From: Kappaphycus alvarezii
Lineage: Eukaryota; Rhodophyta; Florideophyceae; Gigartinales; Solieriaceae
Direction of reading: 5' to 3'
Assembly: GCA_002205965.3 (NCBI GenBank)
Contig: NADL03000671.1
Location: 372,001 to 436,000 of the forward strand
Length of the DNA: 64,000 nucleotides
The notes under the pieces are model-generated. The model was not told where the DNA came from. It saw nothing but the letters and a program-made list of their open reading frames with translations, and made no database searches. The translations under genes were made by a program, and so were the position numbers. Of this stretch, positions 33,489 through 44,945 are shown piece after piece; the first letter of the stretch is position 1, and each line of letters begins with the position of its first letter.

Positions 33489-34153
33489 TGATAGGAGTCA
33501 ATCGTCGGGAAGAGAGATAATCAGAACAAACTACCCCAAGACGGAGGTGTTGCAAGCGACAAAAATGCTACCGTAGTATAGTTGAACGAATGAAAAGGAG
33601 TGGATAAGGCAGAAAAAGGGCAGGGTCTACCACTGATACTCTGCGACCAGCGTAGGAAAAATGTTTCTTGAGTCTGAAGTTGACTCCCAACTTCCTATTA
33701 CTCAAAAATGGACTTTAAATTCTCTGCCAACTTGCTTGACCTCCACAAGAGGAAGCAGTTTACTCGGCTTATATAGACTTTTGGCTACCCTTAAAGTCAC
33801 AAACTAACATATTAATAACCATAAAATACATTCGTGGGAATCTTGTGAACAAAAGAGGGTATTAGAAGGTATTTCCCCAGGGTAAATATCTAACCAGGGG
33901 TGGAATTAATGCGGCCATTATATAGACCTTTCAGAGTCACTCGTAGTATCACCCAGAACCTGGAACTGTGCTGACATCTATTATGACAGCGTGTCCTAAA
34001 ATAAAAAACCAACCGATGAATTTGCTACACTCATCCAAATTGAAAACATCTTGCAAATTCAGAAAGTGTAGAAATATCTTGCAAATTTCGATACTGTATC
34101 TAAATTTAGCGCTCTTCTAGATTTTATTTCTTGTGCGAATTTTGCGCACATCA
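33489..34153 (-). repeat. 3' LTR of element B
   Basis: Begins TGATAGGAGTCAATCGTCGGG on the plus strand and ends CGCACATCA. About 665 bp, shorter than element A's LTR because of internal deletions. Confidence 0.88.
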
Positions 34154-34217
34154 CGCCTCCCGGTCAAGACGTTCGTCCCGGCTCGTCATCATTGATCCAG
34201 CTGTTCTTCTGGTAGCT

Positions 34218-35440
34218 CTATCCATTCGACGGGAGACTATATTGTTGACTGAAATGATATGGAAAGAACTCATTTGCAATACGATGAGAGAGTGTGTACC
34301 GTGCGATGACCGGCTCATCTCCTTGGTCAAAAGTTTCGTAGATCTTGCGTATGGTCTCATAGTGTTCTCGAATGAGCTCCTCCCGTTTCACTTCTCCAAA
34401 CCTTCCAAATGTAACGTAGTAGATGTAGTATGCGAACTTTTCTGGCAACGGGTCCAGAAAAGGGTATCTGAAGGAGGAAAAACTCGCAACATAAGGACTT
34501 AGTCCTCACGAGTAAGGTGCACCCCGTGAATGGTTTGGAAGCACATGCAAATACTAATTGCAAAAAAGGAAATTACTTCTGCTATTCGAAGGTCCTATGT
34601 CATTTCGCGAAGCCAACGTCTAATTGGTAGCCGTCCAATAATTAAGGATGCATAGTGTCCCCCTGGGAGACTAGGCGGTGTTTGAGGTGTTCTTCTTGGA
34701 GATATTCCTCGCTGCTCCCGACGCCTTGCCCTCTTCAATGATCCGCCCCGATCACATGATGGTCCTGCTCGTATCATCATAACGGTCTCGGGAGGATCCA
34801 TAACGGTCTCGGGAGGATCTTAGTCTTGAGCTGAGGTTATGTTTCTGAGCGGAGAAACGCAAGGTTTTCATGGAGGATACGGGAACAGTCGATATTCCAT
34901 ATCAGGGGGCAAGCTGTAACCTCTCAGTCGCACATCTTCGTTGTTCTTGAGAAATACGTAAATCGGACCGACAATGTTCAGATATGTTTGCGACAAGTCT
35001 CCGATAGCTACCATTCCACACCATCTCACAGAGTAATGATATATTACTTCCATAAACTCTGGACCTTCTTCTGTGAACCTTCTGTTTTGGAATAAAAATA
35101 GGGCCCTTATTAATAGTCGGAACTCTTCTTCAGTTATCAATGGGCCGTTCAACATACGAAAACATATGCATATATTAATGTAGAAATGGATGATTACGTG
35201 GAGTAGATAGTAGTCCAGCGAAATCGAGATGATCCATTCCCAGGCCCTTTTCCTCCCATAGGAATCATTCTATAGTTAAAAATGAGTATGCCCCGTGGCT
35301 GCGCACAGTCCTTTGTGAGAAGGAATTCTTCAGGCCTCTGATGGTAAGGGACCAGACGACCTGCATGGATGGCCTCCCTGATCTCTTCCCTGAGCTTGAA
35401 CAGAGCTGATATTGCGGGTGTCTTTCCTCCGTGGCGATGC
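34218..35440 (-). pseudogene. extra ORF (ORF3), element B
   Basis: Counterpart of 1094-2300. Domain 1 is in 34868-35260 (VLFSF equivalent ALFLFQ, VIYHYSVRWCG, YRLFPYP). The Arg/Ser linker and the start of domain 2 are in 34595-34801, and domain 2 is in 34218-34448 (FAYYIYYVTFGRFG). The upstream part reads ALFKLREEIREAIHAGRL in one frame, intact where A has two frameshifts. Its own stops fall at different places from A's: TAG at 34595-34597, TAA further on, and a 1-nt loss in the FFSF region. The pattern shows a longer ancestral protein. Confidence 0.7.
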
Positions 35441-35459
35441 AAGGATTAGAGTACTTTGT

Positions 35460-36330
35460 TTGAAAGGCCGGCCACTTCACACCCTGCTGCATTTATTTTC
35501 CATGTAATACAAGTACTCTAGAGCCGACTAAAAATGTTTGGACTACAGACTCTGCACCCTCATTTCCTTTCTGTGTTAACGCACGGTGTGATCTCTAGCC
35601 TTCGTTGGCCATTAGTTCGACTTCTATACTCTCTTTGTTGACATTATTTGTTTTCATGTCTCTCCTTAACATTATAGGAGCCCTTCCGTTCATTATCTCG
35701 AATAGTAAACGTCCACTTCTTCCTCTTCTTCGACGGTAGTCGTATAACACTTCTGGTAAAGCATCTTCCCATTAGATTTCATTCTCCGACATAGTTTTCG
35801 ATATTGCTCGTTTGATGGTTCCAACCACGCTCTCTGCTTTTCTGTTTGCCATAGGAGCGTATGCGAGAACTCTTTTCAGCTGAATATTTTTCTCTTCTGA
35901 AAAACGAAGCAGTGAAGTTGCAGTAAAACAACGGGCGTTATCCGAGATTATCATTTTCGGAAGACCAAACAGTTCAATTTTTTCTTTTTCGATGAATCTC
36001 AGGGCCACTTCAGTATTTGCCTCCTCAACTGTAACTGCTATTGGCCATCCAGTAAGATATCCTACCCCTATTAGGAGATATTTGTTTCCGGAAGAGGCTT
36101 CCTTGAATGGGCCGGCAAAGTCAATGGAGAATGTTTCAAAAAGACCGGAAACTGGAAAGCTTAGAGTTGCCTTATACTTTCGTATCGGAGTGAGTTTTGA
36201 CAGTTGTCGCAGCTTTTCGCGAAATTATAGACGTCCTTATGGATATTGGGCCACCAGAATCTCTCAGTTACGAATTTTGTGGTTGTTTCGAGATCCCAAT
36301 GCCCTAACTCATCATGGAAAGTCCTCAAGA
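35460..36330 (-). pseudogene. Ty3 integrase, element B
   Basis: Has a complete HHCC zinc finger (HDELGHWDLE ... WWPNIHKD ... CDNCQ) in 36161-36406. The core is 35772-36008 with IISDNARCF and the Glu in KAESVVGTIKRA. The C-terminal WPAFQTKYSNPC is at about 35420-35480. Broken by frameshifts. Confidence 0.85.
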
Positions 36331-37220
36331 TCTTCTTTCTTTCTTTCAAAGGGTCTACTAGTCGGGGACCGGCTTTAGTGTGTCGGAGAAGTTTCCCATT
36401 CCACAATGTAAACGCTTTTTGATTCCCGCGTACACAATTTCTGTGCTCAAGATCCCCCTTTCAAATTTCTGGTCCGTCAAGGAATTTTATTGGTTTGTGA
36501 AGATTAGCTTCGTACTCGGTATTGCTCGGCACTTGCACCTCGGCAACTCCATCGATGTCCTAGGAAGCTTTTTCATTTGGAATTAGTGGATCCCTCATGC
36601 GGAATAGGTAATTGGCAGGCTGATTATTGCGTCCGGGTCTATACACGATTTCAAACCGATATTCAGCGAAAATTTCGAGCCATTGGGCCAAGCGGTGATG
36701 TACATCTTTCTTTTGGAATGCTGTCTTAACTGCCTGGTGATCAGTTACCAAGACAAATTTCTCGAGTGACAAAAGGTATACGCGAAACTTTTTCAGTGCG
36801 AGGACGACACCTAGTGATTCTTTCTCGCAGACTAAGAATCTCTTTTCCGCATCATTCAGAGTGCGACTTGCAAATTGAAAAGGGTGTAGTCTCCCTTTTT
36901 CATCTTGTTGGGACAAAACGGCACCTAAAGACCGTTCTGAGGCATCTTTTTCAACAATAAATGGTCTCTTTAAATCCGGATACATTAGCACTTGGGGGAC
37001 ACATAGCTTATCTTTAAGGTCCTCAAATTCAATTTGCATTTCCTTGCTCCATTAAAAAATTTTCGTTTTTCGTAGTGCTGGCATGTAACGGTGCTGCAGT
37101 CTTGGCCAAATCTTTGATAAGTCTTCTGTAATATGAGGCCAGTCCTAAGAAGCTTCGAACCTCCATCTTTGACGCGGGCCTTGGTGCCAACTTGATTTTT
37201 TTCGTTTTCTCTGGATCCAT
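36330..37220 (-). pseudogene. Ty3 RNase H and RT connection, element B
   Basis: 36560-37039 reads VEKDASERSLGAVLSQQ, KESLGVVLALKKFRVY, TDHQAVKTAF and YRPGRNNQPANYL (final Asp replaced by Asn). 37029-37220 is the connection (SFLGLASYYRRLIKD). One in-frame stop separates them. Confidence 0.85.
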
Positions 37221-37800
37221 TTTAAATCCTTCTTGATCGACGATATGACCGAGTAATTAGATAGGATTTTTCGAAAAGAATCATTTGCTCAACTTAATTT
37301 TTAGGCTGTAGGCAGATATCCTCTCCACCACTGTCTTGACATGCGATATGTACTGATCCAAGGTTTTTGATAATATTAACAAATCATCGGTATAAACTCT
37401 TGCAAATGAAAGTCCTTTCAAAACCTCGTTCATCATTCCTTGGAATGTAGCTGGGGCATTCATGAGAACAAAAGACATCATTTCGAACCTTTATGTAGAG
37501 GCTTTGCTGGTAAAAGTTGTTTTTGCTTACATTTTTCATCCAATGGAATCTGCCAATAGCCATTGTAAAGGTCAATTGAGGTGAAGTATCTCCCGTCCTT
37601 CAAGTCTTCGAGGATTTCCTCAATGTTTGGAATCGGAAATCGATCGGTATCATTCTCTGGTTCATTTTTTGGCAATAGACGCAAAAGCGAAGTTTTCTAT
37701 CCTTCTTTGGTGCTACCAAAACTGGAAACGACCATGGGGATGAAAATGGCCGAATAATATCGTTTTCCGCATACTTGTAACATTCTCTGAAATAAATTGG
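37220..37800 (-). pseudogene. Ty3 reverse transcriptase, element B
   Basis: Reads IEEILEDLKDGRYFTSIDLYNGYWQ, then MNAPATFQGMMNEVLKGL, then VYTDDLLILSK at 37383-37394, where the usual YIDD is YTDD; both Asp are kept. Frameshifts near 37480 and 37680. Confidence 0.88.
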
Positions 37801-38359
37801 TCATATTTCGGCGGTTGACGTCTAGGTCTGTGGTAAGTTGGTTGAGTATCAGTAGGTTCAAATGGTTGACTGACCGATAAACTTGCTTTGTCTTAGATCT
37901 GAAACGGTCCATGCAATTACTTCGGAAGATGTTAACATGTCGGATATTTTCATTTAGGCGGGGGCGGGAAGGTGCTGTACTTTTTCTTGCATTTATGCAA
38001 TCTGGTTCTGGTCTTCTTCTTGATCCCACCCTGCGAATTTTGAAGAACCTCTTCCGGAGTTCTCACATCTTCAGATATGGAATTAGGTATATTCTTGTTT
38101 TCTTTGGAAAATTAATCTTCTTTCATGCTCCGAATTCCGTCCTTTGATTCTATATTATCGCAAAAAGAAACACATTCAGGTCTCAAACCTACCCTAGAAT
38201 TCCAGTCGTCATCTGTTTCAAACACAGAATCATAATCGTCCCATGCCATGTTCATTATCCCCCGAGCGTACCCTTCTCCACTTCCGAAAGTGTTAGCTGG
38301 TTCGGAATCTCGCTGCCATAGCTAGAAGTGAAATCTTCAGTGTCCGTTTCTCTTAAATC

Positions 38360-38580
38360 TGGCGCATTACTGTTTTCCTTACCCTCGGCTGCCAAAAATT
38401 CTTTGGAGCCGAATATTGTCCTTTATGTCTCACCTCCCAGTGACGACTTTCCCCCGTATTTGACATACTTGGCCACCATCCAACTGTCTGTTGCTGTGCT
38501 GACGGCTCTGTTCTCCATCAAAACAGAGGGAAAATGTTTGGGCGTTTTTACTCTTCGAAAGTATTTTAGATCTATCCAAC
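38360..38580 (+). other. short coding-like remnant and repeat end
   Basis: The plus frame reads PPSDDFPPYLTYLATIQLS before merging at 38528-38580 into the end of the dispersed repeat (TTTTTACTCTTCGAAAGTAT). Origin unknown. Confidence 0.3.
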
Positions 38581-38719
38581 AACATACTTCGGGGAAAATT
38601 TAAGCTTATTTTAATGCATATAAGATGTGGTCGGTTATATCCACGCGGCCAGTGCGTTATGCAGAATAATTCATCGCTGATGGGTAACACTACAGTACTG
38701 TACATGACCTTCCTTACAT

Positions 38720-39238
38720 TCTTCGTGAACTCCTTTTCTCCGAGCTCACAACTCTCGCGATCGCTCTTCGTCCCATCCGGGATTGGTAATTCCGCAGAAC
38801 GCCCATGTCTCCACTTTGGTCAGTCGCCGCCTAGACCTCGTCATTGATGGCCCCCAGCTCGCTCCGCCCCCCAAGGCTTCGATGTGACAGTCATCAGCCA
38901 TCATTCCAACCCTTGGAACCACTCCGCAGTGAACTACCCCACTGGCTTTTTTTCCCAAGCTGAGGCCATTAATGATGGTGGCTACCGCGGTTTGTGTAAC
39001 GAGCTCCATTCGTATTTCCATCCTATAGCTTTCGATATCTACGGCTCAGTTGTCCCAGAAAAGGAGCCCAGGGTGCATTGAATTTCTGAATACATTGCTT
39101 CCCAGAAAGGTACTTCTCTCCGGTTTAATCACGCTTTCAACTCCTTTTTCAGCTTGCTGGTGCAACAACGGACTGGGATTGCTATCAATCACCGGATGTT
39201 ATATCGCGATGTTACTCAACGCAATATTACTCACATTG
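38720..39238 (+). pseudogene. non-LTR C-terminal fragment (type 2)
   Basis: Reads FDVTVISHHSNPWNHSAVNY, FHPIAFDIYGSVVPE, then ISEYIASQKGTSLRFNHAFN and a tail ending DVTQRN. This is colinear with the DVTAAYP ... IDIYGALG ... FFRRLAS part of the element ending at 42874, but diverged, so it is a second family. It ends exactly at an LTR start (39239). Confidence 0.6.
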
Positions 39239-39395
39239 TGATGTGAGCAAAATTCGCACACAGAAAAAATCTAGAAAGGACCAAATTCGGATACAGTATC
39301 GGAATTTGCAAGATAGTTTTCATTTGGATGAGTGTGGCGAATTCATTTCTTCATTTTTTATTTTAGACTCGGTGCCATTAGTAGATGCAATCACC
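39239..39395 (+). repeat. LTR start fragment, element A family
   Basis: TGATGTGAGCAAAATTCGCAC, then a reading parallel to 17652-17815. Truncated at about 39395. Confidence 0.7.
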
Positions 39396-39436
39396 CGTCC
39401 AGGATCGTCATATTTTTCGAAGAGGTCGCATTATTT

Positions 39437-39960
39437 AAAGTTCGAAATCGACGTCTTTGAGGAAACCCCCAGCCATCAACTACCCCTCCAACTCACCCCT
39501 TTTTTGGCCCTTAATAAGACCAACCTCCGCCCTTCCCTCAATATCACCAAGTCATTCCGAGGCCGTCGTCCACTCAACGCTCTGGCCTTGATGGCAAATG
39601 GGCAATCCGACTGCGATGATTACTGTAGAAAGTTGGACCGGGAACCGTTCGGGAGTGAGTCCGCCGTAACTGCTTCGAGCAGTCAGAAGAGGCAGAGAAG
39701 GAGGATTAGGAGGAGGAGGATGAAGACGAGGACTGTGTGGACCAGTGGGAGCCACTGGTGTCCAACGATGGGGAGTTCCTATGAAGAACGAAGGGGAGAC
39801 TGAGGGAGTTAATGTGATATCTGACTCTTTTGACGAAAATGAAGAGAGGAATGAAGAGGAGTATAAGGAGGATGAGGGGGAGGGAGACATTGAAAGTGCT
39901 GGAATACTGGGGAAGGGACTGGAAAATATGGACCAGGTGGTCCCGACTCTGGAACCGGAT
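39437..39960 (+). repeat. dispersed repeat R1 (direct copy)
   Basis: Partner of 26170-26745. The plus frame 39243-39803 is basic (RRRIRRRRMK); the frame from 39745 is acidic (NEEEYKEDEGEGDIES). The family is unknown. Confidence 0.55.
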
Positions 39961-40004
39961 ACGTGCGTCTTCAGTGGTCTAAATATTTCTCAGGAGGCAG
40001 TGGA

Positions 40005-40321
40005 GAATTCTAAACATCATCATTACGCCATTTACTACAACCAAAACGATATCTTCTGTCCCCCGTCGGAATGAATATCTATGGCGTCTTGGGCAAGGAG
40101 GGCAGGGGTTGTTTCCGCCGCCTTGTTTCCTTTGTTGCTTCCCATCGCGGTTCCTCCCCTCAACAGGAGCCCCACAACTTCGTTACCCGTTTTGCGTTTA
40201 GTCTCGAAGTAATTCAGGCGCGACAGGTTTCTACCCGCCGCCCGCATTCGTAGTTAATTTATGAATACTCTGCGCATGCCTCTGTGCAACATTTTACAAC
40301 CCATAAAGATTTACCACCACC
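40005..40321 (+). pseudogene. 5'-truncated non-LTR element, 3' end (type 1)
   Basis: Reads HHHYAIYYNQNDI, then NIYGVLGKEGRGCFRRLVSF to HS (40071-40253), then a 3' UTR ending CATAAAGATTTACCACCACC. This is the same terminus as the element ending at 42874. It abuts the next element at 40325. Confidence 0.75.
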
Positions 40322-40324
40322 TTT

Positions 40325-42874
40325 TGAAAAGATAAATTTTTTGGAAGCACGAACATTTTACTGCAGATGCCGTCGCTTTCTCTCCCGGGGTAGCCCTTCC
40401 CGGGCCACAGCAGCCCTTCTCCAAGTCGATCCCCACTGTCCCCCAACTACCTTTCAATCCTTGGCTTCACTTCATCCCCGCCCCCCATCCCAATCACTCC
40501 CATGCCTCCTCACGGTTTGCCTCCGGCGCTAAAGTTCTCGGTCTCGGATGTCCGCCGTGCCATTCACAGCCTGGATCCTTCAACCGCTCCTGGGGCCGAT
40601 GGTCTATCCCCAGCGTTCTTGCGAATGCTGCTTCGCCCGGCAGGTGGGGTCACGCCCGGGAGGGATTGCCTACATGCCCTGACAAAGTTCCTCAACCTCT
40701 GTTTGAACAGCGATCTGCGGGCCGCGTGCCGCCCGTATTTCTGCGGAGGCCGTCTTACTGCGCTGCCGAAGCCAAACGAGGGAATCCGTCCGATTGCGGT
40801 TGGGCTTCTCTACCGACGCCTAATTTCTAGGCTGGCGGCACACAAAGCCACCCCTGCCATCCGCTCTTACCTTCTGCCCCATCAGGTCGGGGTAGGCGTC
40901 AAGAACGGCACCGATGCAATAATTCATTCTGTGCGTCGTCTTTCCCAGTGATCCGAGTTCCACGATCACGTCTTGGTCCAGATCGATGCTCGCAACGCTT
41001 TCAATTGCATCTCCCGCCAGCGCATTCTGGAAGCCGTACAGACACACGCCCCAGGCCTCGCGCGGTGGGTACACTCTTGTTACGATGCTCCTACAGAGCT
41101 TGCTTTCCGACCCCACTATGTCCGTAGTTCAGAGGGCACTCAGCAAGGTGATCCCCTCGGTCCCTTGCTCTTTGCCCTGGCTCTCCATCCGCTCTTGCTA
41201 TCGTTACAGGAGAATTTCTCACCTGCCCTGACCGCTTGGTACGCAGATGACGGTAACATTGTTCTTCCTCGATCCCAAGCCGCTGCTGCCATCCGTTTCA
41301 TCCAGCTTAAATGAGGTCCACTAGGGTTCCAGCTCAACCTTGCCAAGACCCAAGTTTACGGCTTCTCCCCTTCCCATTCCCCTTTGGCACTTCCTTGCCC
41401 CTTTTCAACCCTCCCTGGTTTTATCGTGCTGGGATCCCCGATTGGCTCGGACGCTTTTGTTTCCCAATTTTTCACAGGCCGCCAAAACGAAGTTGACCGC
41501 ATCTTCCAATTCCTTCGAGACTTGGATGATGCTCAATTGGCTTTCCACTTACACCGCTTCTGCGCGAACGCCTCCAAGGTCATGCACTTGCTGCGTACGC
41601 TTCCCTCTACTCAATCTGCGGTTCTCGCCGCTAGCTTCGATCAGAAGCAGAGGGAAGCGTTCCACCAATTGCAGCTGCCCTGTCCAGAGCGAGCCTGGCT
41701 CCAAGCCTCTCTCCCCTTCTCAATGGGCGGTCTAGGTCTCCTGCAAACTTCAGACATTACCGAGGCTGCAGACGCAGCATCTGTAATTGATTCTTTTGGA
41801 CTTATCTCCGACCTGCTTACCCTTTCCCAGGACCGCCACTTGGAAGAGATCCCTCGGTCTGCCATCTCGCTCTTATCCTCCCGCCACCCGCAGCTGTCTT
41901 CGTCGCTTACAGCTACGGCTCTTTTCGAGCGTTGTTCATCGCCGGTCCCCGGCGAAAGGCTCCAGTCTGCGATCACAACTGAACTCATGCTATCGAAGTC
42001 CGATAGCTTGTTCTCGTCCGCGGCAGCCCACGACCGAGCACGGTTCCTCTCCGTGCGCACATCCTCCGCATCGTCTGTTTTCTCTTCGCTTCCTCACCCC
42101 CACCGCGGTACGTACATGTCCTCTTCCGCCTGGAAAGTCGCTCTGGCTCTACGTCTCGGCATCGCGCTATTCCCTGGATCTACTCGCTGTCCGGTCTGCT
42201 CCCGCCGCTCGGCCGACATCGCACCCGTCTTAGATCCAAGTGGTCAACACGCGTTGACCTGCAAATACGAAGACGGAATGACTCGTCGTCACCACATCCT
42301 CCGCAACGTTCTTGCCCGCTACTGCAAGGAAGTTGGGATCGTCGCCCTCGTCGAACATCCGCTCCTCCACCAGGTTCCCGACTCATCTGGGCATTCGGAG
42401 TCCCCCGTGCTACGAATGGACATTTACATACCCGCTGCATACGGGCTTCACAGTACCGATATCGCCGTCGACGTTACTGCTGCCTACCCCTCCGCACGCC
42501 GCCACATTTCGCCAAGTACGGTTACTGCAGGCGCCGCCGCGACACTCGTAGAGCGCGAGAAACATCGTCATTACGGCACTTACTGCAACCAAAACGATAT
42601 CCTCCTCTCCCCCGTCGGGATTGATATCTATGGCGCCTTGGGCGACGACGGTAAGGCTTTTTTCCGCCGTCTTGCTTCCTTCGCTGCTTCCCGTCGCGGT
42701 TTCTCCCCTCAACTGGAGCTCCGCGACTTCGTTACCCGTTTTGCATTTAGCCTCCAAATAATGCAGGCGCGACAGGTTTCTAATCGCTGCCTGCATCCGT
42801 AGTTAATTTATGAATACCCTCCGCACGCCTCTGTGCGACATTGTACGACAAATAAAGATCTACCACCACCACCC
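40325..42874 (+). mobile_element. non-LTR retrotransposon, 5'-truncated, nearly intact RT ORF
   Basis: It begins inside the pre-RT region (CRCRRFLSRGSPSRATAALL), runs through a complete RT and a C-terminal nuclease-like domain, and ends with a 3' UTR and a short (ACC) repeat at 42861-42874. Only one frameshift (near 40500) and two in-frame TGA codons disturb it. It lies between two truncated relatives in the same orientation. Confidence 0.85.
40502..42802 (+). pseudogene. reverse transcriptase plus endonuclease-like polyprotein
   Basis: One frame covers 767 codons, broken only by TGA at 40949-40951 and 41312-41314. RT: DPSTAPGADGLSP, LTALPKPNEGIRPIAVG, VQIDARNAFN (first Asp), GTQQGDPLGPLLF, and YADD at 41240-41251. 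After RT comes GSPIGSDAF and a helical thumb. At about 42190-42270 a Cys/His motif appears (CPVC ... GQHALTC), followed by RRHHILRNVLARYC, then RMDIYIP and DIAVDVTAAYP (about 42415-42485). This R-x-D ... D arrangement resembles the restriction-enzyme-like endonuclease of RLE-type non-LTR elements. The first TGA replaces a residue before SEFHDH, plausibly Trp; the second plausibly Arg or Trp. Confidence 0.85.
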
Positions 42875-42954
42875 CTTGTAGACAGCTGCACCCCTACCAA
42901 ATCAGGCAATAAACAATCTAAATACCGTATCATACAGTACAGCGAGCCACCTCA

Positions 42955-43590
42955 CCTGTAAGTACGATGATGGGCAGACTCGTCGCCACAATGTCTTGCG
43001 TAACGCTCTCCATCGTTACTGTAAGGAGCTTGGAATTTCTGCCTCTCTTGAACATCTGCTTCCTCCCCTTCCCCTTCGTCCTCTCCCTCGTCCGCCCTCC
43101 GCATAGATCTTTTAATCCCTGGTGGATATGGCCTCGACCCGAAGGATATTGCTTTGGATGTCACAGTGGCCCATCCACAGGTCACTTCTCGCGTTTCCCA
43201 GTGTGCCCCATCTGGCGGCGCAGCTGCCTCAATGGCTGAACGTGCGAAACACACGCACTACGGTCTAGTCTGCCACTTGAACGATATACGCCTTCTTCCT
43301 GTTGGTATTGATGTGTTCGGTGCCCTTGGGGCCGAGGGTGCGACTTTCTTCCGGCGCCTTTCTACGTTTGCTGCTGCCCGTCGAGGCACCACTCCTCAAT
43401 GGGAGCTGCACCTCCTAATCTCGCGCTTTGTGTTCTGCTTGCATGGGTTGCAAGCGCGTCAAGTTCTTACCAGATGCATTTCCGATTAGTTCCTCTCTCA
43501 TCCCCCTTCGCATGTTAGTTTCTCTGTAATCCCCCTCAGCATGTTCTCCCACATGCTTTTTCCAAATTCCGTAAAGATTACACACACAGC
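42955..43590 (+). mobile_element. 5'-truncated relative of the previous non-LTR element
   Basis: Starts YDDGQTRRHNVLRNALHRYC, one frame shift, then 43154-43489 with DVTVAHPQVTS, GIDVFGALGAEGATFFRRLS and SRFVFCLHGLQARQVL. The 3' UTR ends GTAAAGATTACACACACAG instead of the ACC tail. Protein similarity to 42290-42800 is clear but it is a diverged subfamily. Confidence 0.75.
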
Positions 43591-43599
43591 CACCTCGAT

Positions 43600-44083
43600 C
43601 CCTCTTTAGCATCAAGAAGCCATGTGTATGGCTGGAGTATGGCAGTTGGGACTACAGTAAAGCATGGGGTGTGGCCGACCACAATAATTGAGCTCTCGAT
43701 TTTTCTTGGCACCCCTGGAGTGTAAGACCCTTGCTCTAACCTTTCATTACTGTGCCAGACACATAAAGAGAGTAAATTGGGTTTACTTGAATGGGTTGGT
43801 ATACTGAAGTTTCCTGCTATGAGCAATCGCAGACTAGGACTACCGTAAGTAGCGGAACCACTTACTGTACATACCCTCAGAACGCAGGTTCTCTGGAATA
43901 CACTGTACAGGTATACACAATTTCAAGTTGCGGCCTAAGAATACTTGGGTTAAATTGGGTTTACTTGAATGGGTTGGTATACTTAATGAATACTTAAACT
44001 ATACTTGGGTGGCACAATTCTAACCCCTTATGAACTTACAGTGAAATTGTGAGACGGTGGCAGCTGTAATACTGCCCTCAACA
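43600..44083 (-). repeat. probable 3' LTR of a Ty1/copia element
   Basis: On the minus strand, TGTTGAGGGCAGTATTACAG starts at 44083, right after the purine tract GACGGGGGAAG (44084-44094). That is the classic copia LTR border. The far end is uncertain. Within it a 33 bp sequence is present twice, at 43773-43805 and 43951-43983. Confidence 0.55.
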
Positions 44084-44426
44084 CTTCCCCCGTCGAACAA
44101 TTTCACCGTTCTGAAATCATAGAAAAAACAAGAACTGAAAAATAGAAAATACGAACGCAGAAGGTTCTCTCGAGACTCGAACTCAAAGCCGAAGAAAGAA
44201 GAGAGAAGTTTAATGCGTTCAGTATCTACCGGGGACTGCGCACGTCCTAACTATACGGTTAAAATCTAAACGGATGTACTTCGTCGTCCATTGTCGCTGC
44301 ACGTGGCCGACGTGGACCACCTGGTTAGCACTTAGCTAGCAGTATAGTCGGATTCTGCAGCGGACACCCGTTTTACTGATGCCATAAAGTTACTCCATGC
44401 GCATCGGGGCTCGCGACAGGATAGCT

Positions 44427-44945
44427 TCAGCGATGAATGACCAGAGGGTGCAACTCGGTCGCTGGTAGATACGGCGGCGGATAACGCCAACTGTCGAGTG
44501 ACACTAGGACGCGATCCGTGGAACTAACTCCTCGATGGATGCAATAGTTCCAGGGATCAAATGCCAGAGGTCGAAACGTGAAGTTTTGCGTGTAAGGCGC
44601 AGAAGAAGGGCCAGTTGAGGGAGCGGGGAGGCGTCGGGCGATGTTACGTTCCATGGTTGTAACCTTGTCGCCGGCCGCCAGTTCAGCAGCGCCTCCGGCA
44701 GCCTGAGTCGCCTTGGTGCGAACTACGACCTTAAACGGTGAGATGACTGTGATGTCACAGGCAATGGGGCGCAACGTCGTGCCTTCCGGTGTTGGAGGCG
44801 GTTGTGCAAGGATATCGGCGGGCCGGAGCTCAGTGCCCGGGACGAGGAACAGAACCTCTTGCCGAGTATCTATACCCGCGGCGCGAGTAACATGTGTCGC
44901 AATCGCATTACAGAGCGAGTTATGGCGGTAGCGACGGCCAAAACC
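44427..44945 (-). pseudogene. non-LTR C-terminal nuclease-like fragment (third type)
   Basis: Reads YRHNSLCNAIATHVTRAAGI, then ELRPADILAQPPPTPEG, then RPIACDITVISPFKVVV, then a helical tail. The RHN ... RPADIL ... DITV order is that of restriction-enzyme-like endonuclease domains in non-LTR elements. It lies between copia RNase H and the copia LTR, so it probably inserted into the copia 3' region. Confidence 0.55.

Larger units (their letters stand above)
33489..38359 (-). mobile_element. Ty3/gypsy element B, same family as A, 5'-truncated
   Basis: The 3' LTR (33489-34153) is followed on the minus strand by the extra ORF, integrase, RNase H, RT and the acidic linker. It stops at about 38359, where element A continues into gag. 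Gag, the primer site and the 5' LTR are missing. Beyond 38359 is unrelated sequence. It is colinear with 338-5230 of element A and serves as its comparison copy. Confidence 0.9.

Noticed and set aside
40949..41314. TGA read as a sense codon in the non-LTR RT
   Set aside because: Other elements here also carry TAG and TAA stops, and TGA sites can be explained by CGA-to-TGA or TGG-to-TGA mutation. No evidence for recoding.
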